From Deinococcus sp. (GTDB taxonomy: Bacteria; Deinococcota; Deinococci; Deinococcales; Deinococcaceae), in assembly GCA_018260275.1 (NCBI GenBank), contig JAGLBK010000003.1, positions 1 through 37,595 of the forward strand: a stretch of DNA of 37,595 nt, read 5' to 3'. The stretch's first letter is position 1. Each line of letters opens with the position of its first letter. The notes under the pieces are model-generated. The model was given only the letters and a program-made list of their open reading frames with translations. It did not search any database and was not told the DNA's origin. Shown one piece after another: positions 16,309 through 24,847 of the stretch. The translations under genes and the position numbers were made by a program.

Positions 16309-17103
16309 TTATTCTTTACGGATGGCTTCGGCCTGCTGCTGGGCCACCTTTGCGATCTGTTCCAGCGTCCTGGCCTGCTCTTCGGGGTTGGCGCCCGTGT
16401 CCGGCATCTTTTCGACCACGGCCTGCCCGATCTGTTTCAGGGCGTCGAGCTGTTCTGCCTGGGCCTGGTCAAGCTCCGCAATGCGTCCGACCATCGCCTG
16501 CGCCGCTTCTCCCAGGGCCGTGACTTCCTCCTCGGCCCCCAGCCGCTGAATATCGTTGATTCGCTGCTGGTGTTCGGCACTGACCTGCTCAAGCTGCACG
16601 ACCTGCCCCAGGGTGTCGGCCTGGACCTGCGCGGCCTCGATAATAGTGTTCAGGACGCTGAGCTGTTCCTTGACCCGGCGGTGAATGGTACTGAGGCGGG
16701 CGAGGTTGATCTGATCCGTGGGCACCTGCGCCACGTCTTCGAGGGCCTGACAGATCAGGTCGTCGAGCACCTGAGCCGCCGTGATCTGCTGCTCACCGTT
16801 CTTGATGATGTCGTTCAGGGCCTGCACATGTTCGGCCCCCTCCTGCCCGACCGCCGCGAACGGCAGGGTCCGCAGCTGTTCGGTGGTCAGCCGGATCACC
16901 TGCCGCAGGGCGTCCGTGGCTGCCAGCCCCTCGCGACCTGCCCGCAGAATATCGTCCAGGGCAGCAGTCTGCGCCCAGCCCGCCGCGCCCACATGTTCGC
17001 GGGCGCGGACCTCCGCCACGCGGCGGCGCTGCGTCGTGGTCGCCTGCCGCGCGTCGGCCAGCAGAAGGTCGCGTTTTTCACTTCCGTCGTTCACATGCTC
17101 CAT
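16309..17103 (-). CDS. coiled-coil repeat protein, unknown function
   Basis: 264 residues from the ATG at 17103; a GTG at 17148 would add 15 residues and cannot be excluded. The protein is Ala/Gln/Glu/Leu-rich and almost certainly all helical. It is made of about three related units of some 50 residues, each beginning (A/V)L(D/N)(D/T)I(L/I) (for example ALDDILRAGREGL, ALNDIIKNGEQQI, VLNTIIEAAQVQA), then a longer coiled coil to the C-terminus. No signal peptide or membrane segment is seen. It lies between folC and the small membrane protein. Its architecture recalls structural or tail-fibre-like and apolipoprotein-like helical proteins, but no function can be given. Confidence 0.75.
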   Translation of the reverse strand: MEHVNDGSEKRDLLLADARQATTTQRRRVAEVRAREHVGAAGWAQTAALDDILRAGREGLAATDALRQVIRLTTEQLRTLPFAAVGQEGAEHVQALNDIIKNGEQQITAAQVLDDLICQALEDVAQVPTDQINLARLSTIHRRVKEQLSVLNTIIEAAQVQADTLGQVVQLEQVSAEHQQRINDIQRLGAEEEVTALGEAAQAMVGRIAELDQAQAEQLDALKQIGQAVVEKMPDTGANPEEQARTLEQIAKVAQQQAEAIRKE

Positions 17104-17187
17104 TCTGCCCGATATTGCCGCTGCCGCACCCGAGCGAATGTGCCACACAGTACCTATGCCGCACCTATGACACCCGAGGCCCGGCTC

Positions 17188-18480
17188 CTACTGCCAGCGT
17201 TCTCGGGTCTCGGCGGCCTCGCGCAGCAGCAGGGGCCGCAGCTCCCCGATCAGGTACAGGCTGCCGCACGCGACGGCCAGCGCCTCGCCCCGCACCTGTG
17301 CCAGTGCCTCCTGCGGGGTCGGGGCCAGTGTGATCGGCACACCCAGAAAATGCGCCGCCAGCTGCGCCGGATCGGCGGCGCGTGGGCTCAGGACAGCCCG
17401 TGTCAGGATGACCCGCGAGGCCAGCGGAGCCAGCACCGCCGCCACCCCGCCGATGTCCTTGTCCTCTGCCGCGCCGAAGATCAGCGGAACACCGGAAACC
17501 CCCAGTCCACGCAGCGCGGCGGCCAACGCCTGTGCCCCGGCAGGATTGTGTGCCCCGTCGAGCACAATCCGCCCCTGCACCGGGGAATCGGCCAGCGGCA
17601 GAACCTCCATGCGCCCCGGCCACTGGACGGCGGCTGTTCCGGCCTGCACCGCGCCGTGACCAGCCCCCAGCCGCAGAGCTGCCGCCGCCGCCAGCGCCGC
17701 GTTTTGTGCGCCGTGCAGACCCAGCAGCGGGGTGCGGAAAGTCAGCTGGTCACCGGGCACGCTTAAAGTCACCTCCGAGCCTTCCCAGCCCAGGAAACGC
17801 ACCTGCACGGCCAGTTCACGGTGCAGCGCCCACAGATCAGCCCCGGCAGCGTGCAGCAGGGGCCAGAGTTCCGGGGCGATCCCCGTCACGGCGGGCCGTC
17901 CCTGACGCAGAATTCCGGCCTTTTCTCCAGCGATGGCCTCGTGAGTCTCACCCAGAAAAGCGGTGTGATCGAGCGCCACGTTCGTGATGACGCTCAGCAC
18001 CGGCTCCAGCACGTTGGTCGCGTCGAGCCGCCCGCCCAGGCCCACTTCCATGACGGCGACCTCGGCCCCCGCTTCGGCGAACAGCAGGCAGCCCAGGGCC
18101 GTCACGATCTCGAAAAAGGAGGCCCCGACCTGTTCGGCCACCGGGCGCACCCGCGCCAGGGCCCGCAACACCACCGGCTGCGCCAAAGGCTGCCCCGCCA
18201 CCACGAACCGCTCGGCAAAGTGGGTCAGGTGCGGGCTGGTAAACAGTCCCGTGCGCGTGTTCGCTGCCGACAGGATGCTCGCCAGCGTGGCGGCGGTCGA
18301 ACCCTTACCGTTGGTGCCGCCGACCAGCACGGTGCGGAAGTGCTGCTGCGGGTCGCCCAGCCCGGCCAGCAGTTCCCGCACCCGCCCCAGCCCCGGATGC
18401 ACGCCGAAGCGCTGCCGGGCAAACAGCCAGTCGAGGTCGGATGGGGTGTTCTGGTCGGGGTCTGCTGGGGCCGTGTTCAC
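17188..18480 (-). CDS. folC: bifunctional folylpolyglutamate/dihydrofolate synthase
   Basis: 430 residues, GTG start. Mur-ligase-like ATP site GTNGKGS (55-61), the MEVGLGGRLDATNV motif, the ALDHTAFLG region and the C-terminal DGAHNP motif identify FolC. It adds glutamate to dihydropteroate and to reduced folates in the cytoplasm. Length is usual. A TATCCT box seven bases before the GTG, without ribosome binding site, gives a leaderless start. The coiled-coil gene follows on the same strand after 40-85 bases. Confidence 0.95.
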   Translation of the reverse strand: MNTAPADPDQNTPSDLDWLFARQRFGVHPGLGRVRELLAGLGDPQQHFRTVLVGGTNGKGSTAATLASILSAANTRTGLFTSPHLTHFAERFVVAGQPLAQPVVLRALARVRPVAEQVGASFFEIVTALGCLLFAEAGAEVAVMEVGLGGRLDATNVLEPVLSVITNVALDHTAFLGETHEAIAGEKAGILRQGRPAVTGIAPELWPLLHAAGADLWALHRELAVQVRFLGWEGSEVTLSVPGDQLTFRTPLLGLHGAQNAALAAAAALRLGAGHGAVQAGTAAVQWPGRMEVLPLADSPVQGRIVLDGAHNPAGAQALAAALRGLGVSGVPLIFGAAEDKDIGGVAAVLAPLASRVILTRAVLSPRAADPAQLAAHFLGVPITLAPTPQEALAQVRGEALAVACGSLYLIGELRPLLLREAAETRERWQ

Positions 18481-18487
18481 GCCCAGC

Positions 18488-18493
18488 AGGATA
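18488..18493 (-). promoter_or_regulatory. -10 box TATCCT, leaderless start of folC
   Basis: TATCCT, seven bases, GTG at 18480. It lies just left of the mobile element at 18531-18755, whose insertion therefore sits upstream of folC. Confidence 0.6.
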
Positions 18494-18530
18494 CGGCCAG
18501 CAGAGTACGGCCAACCTGGGCCGTCCTCAG

Positions 18531-18755
18531 TGCGTGTTTATAAAGTTTTCCCCAAAAACATACCCCATTGGTATTGCGTCGTGTGAGCCGTTAAAGTTTG
18601 CCGCGTCGCCCCCTCTGCAAGCAGCTCTACGAGTCACCCCTCGCTACGCGAGGCCCTCTCTGCTCTGCAGCTTTGCAAGTCCCACAAGGGGCGAGGGTCA
18701 AAAACCGCGTCTCCATCACATCTTAAAAAACTTCCCGACCCTTTATAAACACGCG
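18531..18755. mobile_element. MITE-like element with 14-bp terminal inverted repeats, at the pilT stop codon
   Basis: GCGTGTTTATAAAG (18532-18545) and CTTTATAAACACGC (18741-18754) are perfect inverted repeats. CTCAG occurs directly outside both ends (18526-18530 and 18756-18760), which looks like a 5-bp target duplication; the right copy contains the pilT stop codon. The 225-base interior has no gene but carries a palindromic small repeat (18607-18703). The element is too short to encode a transposase, so movement would need one in trans. Confidence 0.65.
18607..18703. repeat. palindromic small noncoding repeat, copy A
   Basis: Starts CGCCCCCTCTGC and ends AGGGGCGAGGG, so the ends pair. Inner blocks GAGTCACCC, GCTACGCGAGG and CCCACAAGGGGCGAGGGT recur at 21073-21185 and, more loosely and in reverse, at 26246-26380. 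Repeats of this type are known as small noncoding repeats in Deinococcus. Confidence 0.7.
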
Positions 18756-18756
18756 C

Positions 18757-19839
18757 TCAGGCGAATTGCCGCTTCATCAGCAGCAGCTTGAGTTCGTGGG
18801 GGCTGGTGGCCGAACTCATGGCGTCTTCCTCGAGCATCTTGCCGTCAAGCACCAACTGGGCGAGGTGCTGGTCGAAAGTCTGCATGCCCAGCATCCCGCC
18901 TTCCAGCAGGGCCTGCTTGATTTCCTCGGTGCGTTCGGGGTCCTTGATGCACTCGCGGACGGTGGGCGTTCCCAGCATGATTTCCATGCCCAACACGCGC
19001 TTGTTGTCGGCCCCCGGCAAGAGGCGCTGGCTGACCACGCTGATCATGCTTTCCGAGAGGCCCTGGCGCACCTGCTCGCGCTCGTGCGGCGCAAAGAAAT
19101 CGATGATGCGGTTCACTGTGCGAATGGCGTCCTGGGTGTGCAGCGTACTGAGTACGAGGTGACCGGTCTGCGCGGCGCTGAGGGCCGCTTCCACGGTTTC
19201 TTTGTCCCGCATTTCCCCGATCAGGATGATGTCGGGGTCCTGCCGCATGGTGGCACGCAGGCCAGCTGAAAAACTCAGGGTGTCGATGCCCAGTTCGCGC
19301 TGGTTGATCATCGCCATGCGGTCGCGGTGCAGCACTTCGATGGGGTCTTCGAGCGTCATGATGTTGACCGGCTGGGTCGCGTTAATGTAGTCGATCAGGC
19401 TAGCGAGGGTAGTCGTTTTACCGCTCCCAGTCGGCCCCGTGACCAGAATTAAACCGCGTTCGTTGTCGGCCAGTTTCTTGAAGGTCTCGATGGGCAGACC
19501 AAGCTGCTCGAAGGTCGGAATCGGTTTGTCCTCGATAACACGCATGATCAGGCCCACGGTGCCGCGCTGAAAGTAGGCGTTGACGCGGAAGCGCCCCACA
19601 CCAGCGATGCCGTAGGCAAAGTCGGCCTCGCGCTTTTGCAAGAACGTGTCCCACATTTCCTTACGGGGCATCATCTCGCGGGTAAATTCGGCAATGTGGT
19701 CGGGCAGCAGCCGGGTATCCCCGAAACGCACGATATTCCCGTTGACACGCCCGGAAGGCGGCGACCCGGCCCGCAGGTGAATATCGCTGGCACGTTCGCG
19801 CACGATGGCGGTAAGTAAACCCTGAAGGACGCTGCTCAT
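18757..19839 (-). CDS. pilT: type IV pilus retraction ATPase
   Basis: 360 residues. Walker A GPTGSGKT (135-142), the Asp box DPIEVL, Walker B RQDPDIILIGEMRD (199-212) and His box STLHTQDA (231-238) with AIRTVNRIIDFF identify PilT/PilU-type ATPases, which power pilus retraction, twitching and DNA uptake. Length is normal and no other pilus gene is in the window. A TACGGT box seven bases before the ATG gives a leaderless start. The final codons and stop lie against the mobile element at 18531-18755; the protein ends in KRQFA and appears intact. Confidence 0.93.
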   Translation of the reverse strand: MSSVLQGLLTAIVRERASDIHLRAGSPPSGRVNGNIVRFGDTRLLPDHIAEFTREMMPRKEMWDTFLQKREADFAYGIAGVGRFRVNAYFQRGTVGLIMRVIEDKPIPTFEQLGLPIETFKKLADNERGLILVTGPTGSGKTTTLASLIDYINATQPVNIMTLEDPIEVLHRDRMAMINQRELGIDTLSFSAGLRATMRQDPDIILIGEMRDKETVEAALSAAQTGHLVLSTLHTQDAIRTVNRIIDFFAPHEREQVRQGLSESMISVVSQRLLPGADNKRVLGMEIMLGTPTVRECIKDPERTEEIKQALLEGGMLGMQTFDQHLAQLVLDGKMLEEDAMSSATSPHELKLLLMKRQFA

Positions 19840-19846
19840 GGCTTTT

Positions 19847-19852
19847 ACCGTA
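19847..19852 (-). promoter_or_regulatory. -10 box TACGGT, leaderless start of pilT
   Basis: TACGGT, seven bases (AAAAGCC), ATG at 19839. Confidence 0.55.
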
Positions 19853-19949
19853 GGCCCCAGCCTCTTACAGCTTTAATGCAGCCCGTAAGAATGATGTGCG
19901 CCCGGCGAGAGCTACAGCCCTTCTGGCCGCCCCACTTTGCCCGAGCGCA

Positions 19950-19979
19950 TTGACTGTTTAATGATAATGAAATATCATT
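19950..19979 (+). promoter_or_regulatory. promoter overlapped by a Zur/Fur-type palindrome
   Basis: A near-consensus promoter is present: TTGACT (19950-19955), a 17-base spacer and TATCAT (19973-19978). The perfect inverted repeat AATGATA-N6-TATCATT (19960-19979) fills the spacer and covers the -10. AT-rich palindromes of this size are typical of Fur-family regulators, and the genes downstream are a zinc-starvation set, so Zur is the best candidate. Transcription would start near 19985, only a few bases before the ATG at 19988. Confidence 0.75.
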
Positions 19980-19987
19980 TTCAGGAG

Positions 19988-21058
19988 ATGAACCAGACCC
20001 CTGAGGCCGTCAAGAATCCCAAATCCATCCCCATCACCGTGCTGTGCGGCTTTTTAGGTGCGGGAAAGACCACCTTGCTCAACCACTTGCTGACCCAGAC
20101 GGCGGGGCAAAACATCGCCGTGATCGTCAACGAATTCGGCGCAGTCAACATTGACGCCTCGCTGGTGGTCAAGACCGACGAGGAGACCATCGAGCTGTCT
20201 AACGGCTGCATCTGCTGCACGCTGCGCGGCGACCTGTTGCAGGCCGTGGACAGGCTGCTGAAAGGGCGCGAGCTGGATTACATCCTGATTGAAAGCACCG
20301 GAATCGGCGAGCCGCTGCCGATTGCCCAGAGCTTTTGCCTGACGCCGGAAGAGCTGGAACTGGACCCTGAAATTCCCAATCTGGTGGGCCGCGTGCATGT
20401 AGACGCGATGGTGACGGTGGTAGACGCCTCGCAGTTTTTCCCGCTCTGGAACCGCCAGGACACTATTCCGGGCGACGCCGACCCGAATGGACAGGGCGAA
20501 AGAGGCTTCGGCGAACTGCTGGCCGAGCAGATTGAGTTTGCCGACCTGATCGTGCTGAACAAGGTAGACCTGGCCGAACCCGGCGACGTGCAGAAGCTGC
20601 GCGAACTGGCCCGCATCACCAACCCCCGCGCCCGCGTGCTGGAGGCCGTAAAAGGTCAGCTGCCCGCCAGCGAGGTGCTGAACGTGGGGCTGTTCGACGC
20701 CGACGCCGCCATGCAGATGGACGCCTGGATGGCGGAACTGGAAAAGGAGCACACCCCCGAATCCGAGGAATACGGGCTGAGCACGCACATTTTCCGCAGC
20801 GAAAAACCTTTTGACGAAGGCAAACTTCAGGCGATGCTGCGACAGGGCCTGCCGCTGAATATCGTTCGTAGCAAGGGCTGGGTCAACTTCGGCGACGGCA
20901 TAGCGACCCTGTGGAACCACACCGGGCGGCAGCTAGCGCTGGAGCAAGCGGGAACGTGGCACGACCCGGAGCAGGCGTTCAGCGAAATCGTGTTCATTGG
21001 ACAGAATATGGACAGGGCGGGGCTGGATGCTTTGCTGGTGGGTGCGGTGCGGGGGTAG
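19988..21058 (+). CDS. COG0523 (CobW/ZNG1-like) zinc metallochaperone GTPase
   Basis: 356 residues. The start at 19988 is chosen because the promoter and operator lie at 19950-19979; in-frame ATGs at 19961 and 19967 fall within the operator. Walker A GFLGAGKT (21-28), the metal motif CICC (74-77), ESTGIGEP and NKVD are those of the COG0523 G3E GTPases, with the CobW C-terminal domain behind. Under zinc shortage such proteins deliver zinc to essential enzymes. Position first in a unit with Cys-poor L28 and a ZnuABC-like transporter supports a zinc role rather than cobalamin or nitrile hydratase. It is separated from rpmB by a 223-base gap containing a small repeat. Confidence 0.9.
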   Translation: MNQTPEAVKNPKSIPITVLCGFLGAGKTTLLNHLLTQTAGQNIAVIVNEFGAVNIDASLVVKTDEETIELSNGCICCTLRGDLLQAVDRLLKGRELDYILIESTGIGEPLPIAQSFCLTPEELELDPEIPNLVGRVHVDAMVTVVDASQFFPLWNRQDTIPGDADPNGQGERGFGELLAEQIEFADLIVLNKVDLAEPGDVQKLRELARITNPRARVLEAVKGQLPASEVLNVGLFDADAAMQMDAWMAELEKEHTPESEEYGLSTHIFRSEKPFDEGKLQAMLRQGLPLNIVRSKGWVNFGDGIATLWNHTGRQLALEQAGTWHDPEQAFSEIVFIGQNMDRAGLDALLVGAVRG

Positions 21059-21072
21059 GGGCGTCGGGGCTG

Positions 21073-21185
21073 GTCACACGCCCCCTCTGCTTCGCAGCTT
21101 TTCAAGTCACCCTTCCGCCGCTTTGCGGCTCCCTCCCCCTGCTTCGCAGCTCTCCGAGTCACCCACAAGGGGCGAGGGTAAAACG
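21073..21185. repeat. palindromic small noncoding repeat, copy B
   Basis: CGCCCCCTCTGCTTCGCAGC at the left and ACAAGGGGCGAGGGTAAAA at the right pair with each other at their ends; CTTCGCAGCT and GAGTCACCC blocks recur inside. Clearly related to copy A (18607-18703). It lies between the GTPase gene and rpmB, so transcripts through the cluster would carry a strong hairpin. The 21186-21275 stretch beyond it is almost free of G and shows nothing else. Confidence 0.7.
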
Positions 21186-21281
21186 GCAAGACCCACCTCC
21201 ACAAGCTACAGGCCACACGCCACAAGCCCAAAAACCACTCACCACTACCCATTTCCCACTCACCAAAAAGGAGTCCACCAA

Positions 21282-21527
21282 ATGAGCAGAGAATGTTACC
21301 TCACCGGCAAGAAAAACATGGTCGTAGGAAGCGTTATCCGGCGCGGCAAGGCACGGGCCGAGGGCGGCGTAGGCCGCAAGGTCACGGGCGTCAGCAAGCG
21401 CACGCAGCGGGCCAACCTGCAAAAAAAGACCATCCGCGAGGGCGGCAAAATCAAGGAAGTCTGGCTGAGTGTCAGCGCCCTACGCACCCTGGCGCGTGGC
21501 CCCTACAACGGCGTGGAACTGGCATGA
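21282..21527 (+). CDS. rpmB: ribosomal protein L28, Cys-poor (zinc-independent) form
   Basis: 81 residues with AAGGAG nine bases before the ATG. The body [33 protein letters not shown] and ANLQKKTI matches bacterial/Thermus L28. Only one Cys (residue 5) is present, so the four-Cys zinc site of C+ L28 is absent. In many bacteria C- paralogues of ribosomal proteins are induced by Zur so that zinc can be spared. Location between a COG0523 GTPase and a znuA-like gene fits this. Whether a second, C+ rpmB exists in the genome is not visible here. The stop overlaps the znuA-like start (ATGA). Confidence 0.9.
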   Translation: MSRECYLTGKKNMVVGSVIRRGKARAEGGVGRKVTGVSKRTQRANLQKKTIREGGKIKEVWLSVSALRTLARGPYNGVELA

Positions 21528-22390
21528 AACAGCTCATGACTTTAGCCCTGCTGAGCCTGGGAGCAGCGCAGGCGACCCCGCTCCAGGTGAGCGCAACCAA
21601 CACAATTGTCGCCGACTTCGTGAAGAACGTGGGGGGCAACCGCGTCAGCGTCAATACCATCGTCCCGGCGGGCGGCGACACGCACACTTTTCAGCCGACC
21701 ACCGGGGCTATGCGCGGCCTTAGCGGCAGCAAAGTGCTGTTTGCCAACGGTGCGGGTCTGGAGCCGTGGCTGCCCAAGCTGACGGCAGGCGTCAAGGTTC
21801 CAGTGACCGAGCTGACCGCCGGAATCAAGCTGCGCCCCGCGCCAGACGGCGAGGAAGGCGGCAACGACCCCCACGCCTGGTGGGACGTGAACAACGCCGC
21901 GCAGTACGTCAAAAATATTCAGAGCACCCTGACCAGACTCGACCCGGCGGGTAAGGCGACCTACGCCAGCAACGCCAAACGGTACATCGCCCAGCTGAAA
22001 ATTGCCGACGCCTACGCCAAAAAGCAGTTCGCTACCCTGAACGCCAGCCAGCGGCAAATCGTGTCTAACCACGATGCGCTGCACTACTTTGCCGCTCACT
22101 ACGGCCTGACCATCGTGGGCACGGTCATTCCCGGTCTCAGCACCGAGCGCGAACCCAGCGCCCAGGAAATCGCCAAACTGGTGCAGAACGTCAAGAAGTC
22201 CGGCACGAAGGTCATCTTTACCGAGAACACCGTCAACGCCCGCCTCGCGCAGACGCTGGCCCAGGAAACGGGCGCGAAGATTGCCCCGCCCCTGTTTACC
22301 GACGCCCTCGGCCCGGCGGGATCAGGCGGCGAGACTTACCTCAAAGCCCTGAAATACAACGTGGATACGATGGTCAAAGCCCTCCGGTGA
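21524..22390 (+). CDS. ZnuA/MntC-type metal-binding ABC transporter protein
   Basis: 288 residues. A signal peptide ([17 protein letters not shown]) is followed by a cluster A-I/SBP_bac_9 fold. Ligand candidates are His54 (GDTHTFQPT), His117 (DPHAWWD), His183 (SNHDALHYF) and Asp260 (FTDALG). The His-rich loop common in ZnuA is replaced by a short acidic loop (PDGEEGGND). The family binds Zn or Mn; the neighbouring genes favour zinc. The start overlaps the rpmB stop by four bases, so the two are translationally coupled. Transport would use the ATPase and permease downstream. Confidence 0.9.
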   Translation: MKQLMTLALLSLGAAQATPLQVSATNTIVADFVKNVGGNRVSVNTIVPAGGDTHTFQPTTGAMRGLSGSKVLFANGAGLEPWLPKLTAGVKVPVTELTAGIKLRPAPDGEEGGNDPHAWWDVNNAAQYVKNIQSTLTRLDPAGKATYASNAKRYIAQLKIADAYAKKQFATLNASQRQIVSNHDALHYFAAHYGLTIVGTVIPGLSTEREPSAQEIAKLVQNVKKSGTKVIFTENTVNARLAQTLAQETGAKIAPPLFTDALGPAGSGGETYLKALKYNVDTMVKALR

Positions 22391-22405
22391 ACCAGGCCCC
22401 AACTA

Positions 22406-22435
22406 TTGATAACACCTTCGCAAGTGCAGTAGGGT
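22406..22435 (+). promoter_or_regulatory. internal promoter of the ABC ATPase gene (leaderless)
   Basis: TTGATA (22406-22411), 18 bases, TAGGGT (22430-22435), then six bases and the GTG at 22442. The znuA-like gene ends at 22390, so the transporter genes could also be transcribed on their own. No palindrome like that at 19960 is seen here. Confidence 0.55.
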
Positions 22436-22441
22436 AGCGCG

Positions 22442-23163
<722 letters not shown>

Positions 23164-23164
<1 letters not shown>

Positions 23165-23985
23165 TGACCCTGCTGCACTGGTTGACCGAGCCACTGCAAT
23201 TCGCCTTCTTCTTGCGGGCGCTGCTGGCGGTGTCGCTGGTCAGTGTTTTGTGCGCCCTGGTGGGGGCCTGGGTGGTGCTACGCGGCCTGAGCTACATCGG
23301 CGACGCCATGAGCCACGCCGTTTTTCCGGGCATCGTGGCTGCATTTTTACTGAAAGGAAACCTGCTGCTCGGCGCACTCGCGGCGGCCATTCTTACAGCG
23401 CTGGGCATCGGGGCGGTCAGCAACCGCAGCGGCCTTAAACAGGACAGCGCCATCGGCATTGTGTTCGTGGGCATGTTCGCGCTGGGTGTGGTTCTGCTTT
23501 CAAAGGTGCCGACCTTTACCACCGACCTCAGCAACTTCCTGATCGGCAATCCGCTGGGAGTCAGCGCCAGCGACCTGTGGGGTGCCCTGGGCGTGACCGT
23601 GCTGGTCGGCGGCCTGCTCACGGCCATTCAGAAGGAGCTGCTGCTGGCCTCCTTCGACCCCACCGAGGCCCGCGCCATCGGGCTGCCGGTCGGGCGGCTC
23701 AATAACCTACTGCTCATCATCATCGGCATGGTCGTGGTGCTCACCGTGCAACTGGTCGGCACCACCCTCAGCGTCAGCCTGCTTATCACGTCGAGCGCCG
23801 CCGCCCGCCTGCTGGCCCGCAGCCTGAAAAAGATGATCGCGCTTTCGGCCCTGCTGGGCATCCTGGGGGGCGTCAGCGGCCTGTACCTAAGCTACTACCT
23901 GAACACGGCCCCCGGCGCGACCATCGTGCTGGTCAATACCCTGACATTCCTGCTGGCCCTGGCGTTCCGCCGACGCGACCAGTAA
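23164..23985 (+). CDS. zinc/manganese ABC transporter permease (ZnuB/MntA-type)
   Basis: 273 residues with about eight membrane helices. The motifs [16 protein letters not shown] near the N-terminus and [18 protein letters not shown] in the cytoplasmic coupling loop are typical of the ABC-3 family of metal importers. It completes the ZnuABC-like system begun at 21524. The gene overlaps the ATPase gene by one base. No terminator hairpin with a T-run is seen after it, but a structured repeat element follows at 24032. Confidence 0.93.
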
Positions 23986-24031
23986 AAGGCAGAATTGGGC
24001 TACCCTACCCGACTCTCCCCTGTCGCGGCTA

Positions 24032-24205
24032 ATACGGATTCCGTCCAATTCCCCCATATCCGGAACGACACCGGATATGGGACCATTTCCCGAAATCCGT
24101 CCTTTTTCCTACTCCTTGTCTTGGGCAAAACGGCACCTGTATAGGGCCTGCCCGCTCCAGTCGGATTTCATCCCCCACGCTGGGGGATTCAATCGGAATC
24201 GGTAT
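24032..24205. repeat. structured 174-bp element with imperfect terminal inverted repeats
   Basis: ATACGGATTCCG (24032-24043) and CGGAATCGGTAT (24194-24205) are inverted repeats with one mismatch in 12, extended loosely inward by AATTCCCCC/GGGGGATT. Inside are two more perfect hairpins: CATATCCGG-N7-CCGGATATG and ATCCCCCACGCTGGGGGAT. No coding frame is convincing. The TACGG..TCCGTC end resembles the left ends of the repeats at 32597 and 36686. It fills most of the 237-base gap 23986-24222. No target duplication was found. Confidence 0.6.
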
Positions 24206-24222
24206 AAATCCTTTACGCGCCT

Positions 24223-24783
24223 TTACGCGGCGGGCTGATCGTTCGGCGTTTCCTCGCTGGCGCGGCGGCCACGGCCAGGGCGCTCGGCTGGCGTTTCGGG
24301 CTGGGGCGCTTCCGCAGGGGTGCGGCTGTGGGCAGCCTGAGCAGCATGTTCCACCGGCGCCGCGCCCCGGCTGCCCTGGTTTCCCCCAGCCTGGGCGGTG
24401 CCCGATAGAGCTTCGATGCGGGCCAGCGTATCGGCAAACGCCTTCAGCGCGTCGCTGCTTTCCAGTTCGGCCACGGCGCGGGCGTTCAGGGCGGCCAGTT
24501 CCTTGCGGTTGACGGTGTATTCCTCGTCCTCGAAACCCTTGAGCTGGGCCAGCAGGCGGTAGGCCACCGGAGCCGTGATGGTCGCGCCCTTGCTGGTCGT
24601 AATACTCGCGTCGCTGACCGTGTCCTGCCCGATCAGGGTCAGTTGCTCGGCCCCGATCAGCGCGGCGCGGTCTCCCCGCTCTTCCATATGCGCGGCGAGT
24701 TGCAGCAGGCCGCGCAGCTCCTGCATATAGTGAAAGAGTTCAAGATGCTGGGTCATCAGTCCGGCTTTTTTGAGGGTATCCAT
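24223..24783 (-). CDS. unrecognised regulated cytoplasmic protein with disordered tail
   Basis: 186 residues. Residues 1-120 look like a folded helical/beta domain (MTQHLELFHYMQELRGLLQL, AALIGAEQLTLIGQDTVSDA, VAYRLLAQLKGFEDEEYTVN); 125-186 are Ala/Pro/Glu/Arg-rich and disordered. There is no Cys, signal peptide or membrane segment. The ATG at 24783 is six bases after a -10-like AATAAT; an internal ATG at codon 10 is possible. The promoter contains a perfect operator-like palindrome, so expression is probably switched by a repressor. I do not recognise the family; it is not one of the Ddr/PprA damage-response proteins that I know by sequence. Confidence 0.7.
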   Translation of the reverse strand: MDTLKKAGLMTQHLELFHYMQELRGLLQLAAHMEERGDRAALIGAEQLTLIGQDTVSDASITTSKGATITAPVAYRLLAQLKGFEDEEYTVNRKELAALNARAVAELESSDALKAFADTLARIEALSGTAQAGGNQGSRGAAPVEHAAQAAHSRTPAEAPQPETPAERPGRGRRASEETPNDQPAA

Positions 24784-24789
24784 ACCTGC

Positions 24790-24817
24790 ATTATTCTGTT
24801 TTTTACAGAATTGTCAA
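24790..24817 (-). promoter_or_regulatory. promoter with operator-like palindrome ATTCTGT-N5-ACAGAAT
   Basis: On the minus strand: TTGACA (24817-24812), 16-base spacer, AATAAT (24795-24790), six bases, ATG. The perfect 7+5+7 inverted repeat at 24793-24811 fills the spacer and half of the -10, the classic position for repression. The loop is a run of five A/T. It does not match the Deinococcus radiation/desiccation motif. The regulator is unknown. Confidence 0.65.
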
Positions 24818-24847
24818 TACATTTTATACCTATAATTTGAGTGACCC

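Noticed and set aside
16054..17766. 570-codon plus-strand frame across three genes
   Set aside because: It runs across the coiled-coil gene, a gene boundary and part of folC without any domain, as expected of a GC-rich shadow.
24784..24840. Radiation/desiccation response motif (DdrO operator) in the AT-rich promoter
   Set aside because: The palindrome here (ATTCTGT-N5-ACAGAAT) differs from the known 17-bp TTATGTCATTGACATAA-type motif in sequence and spacing.
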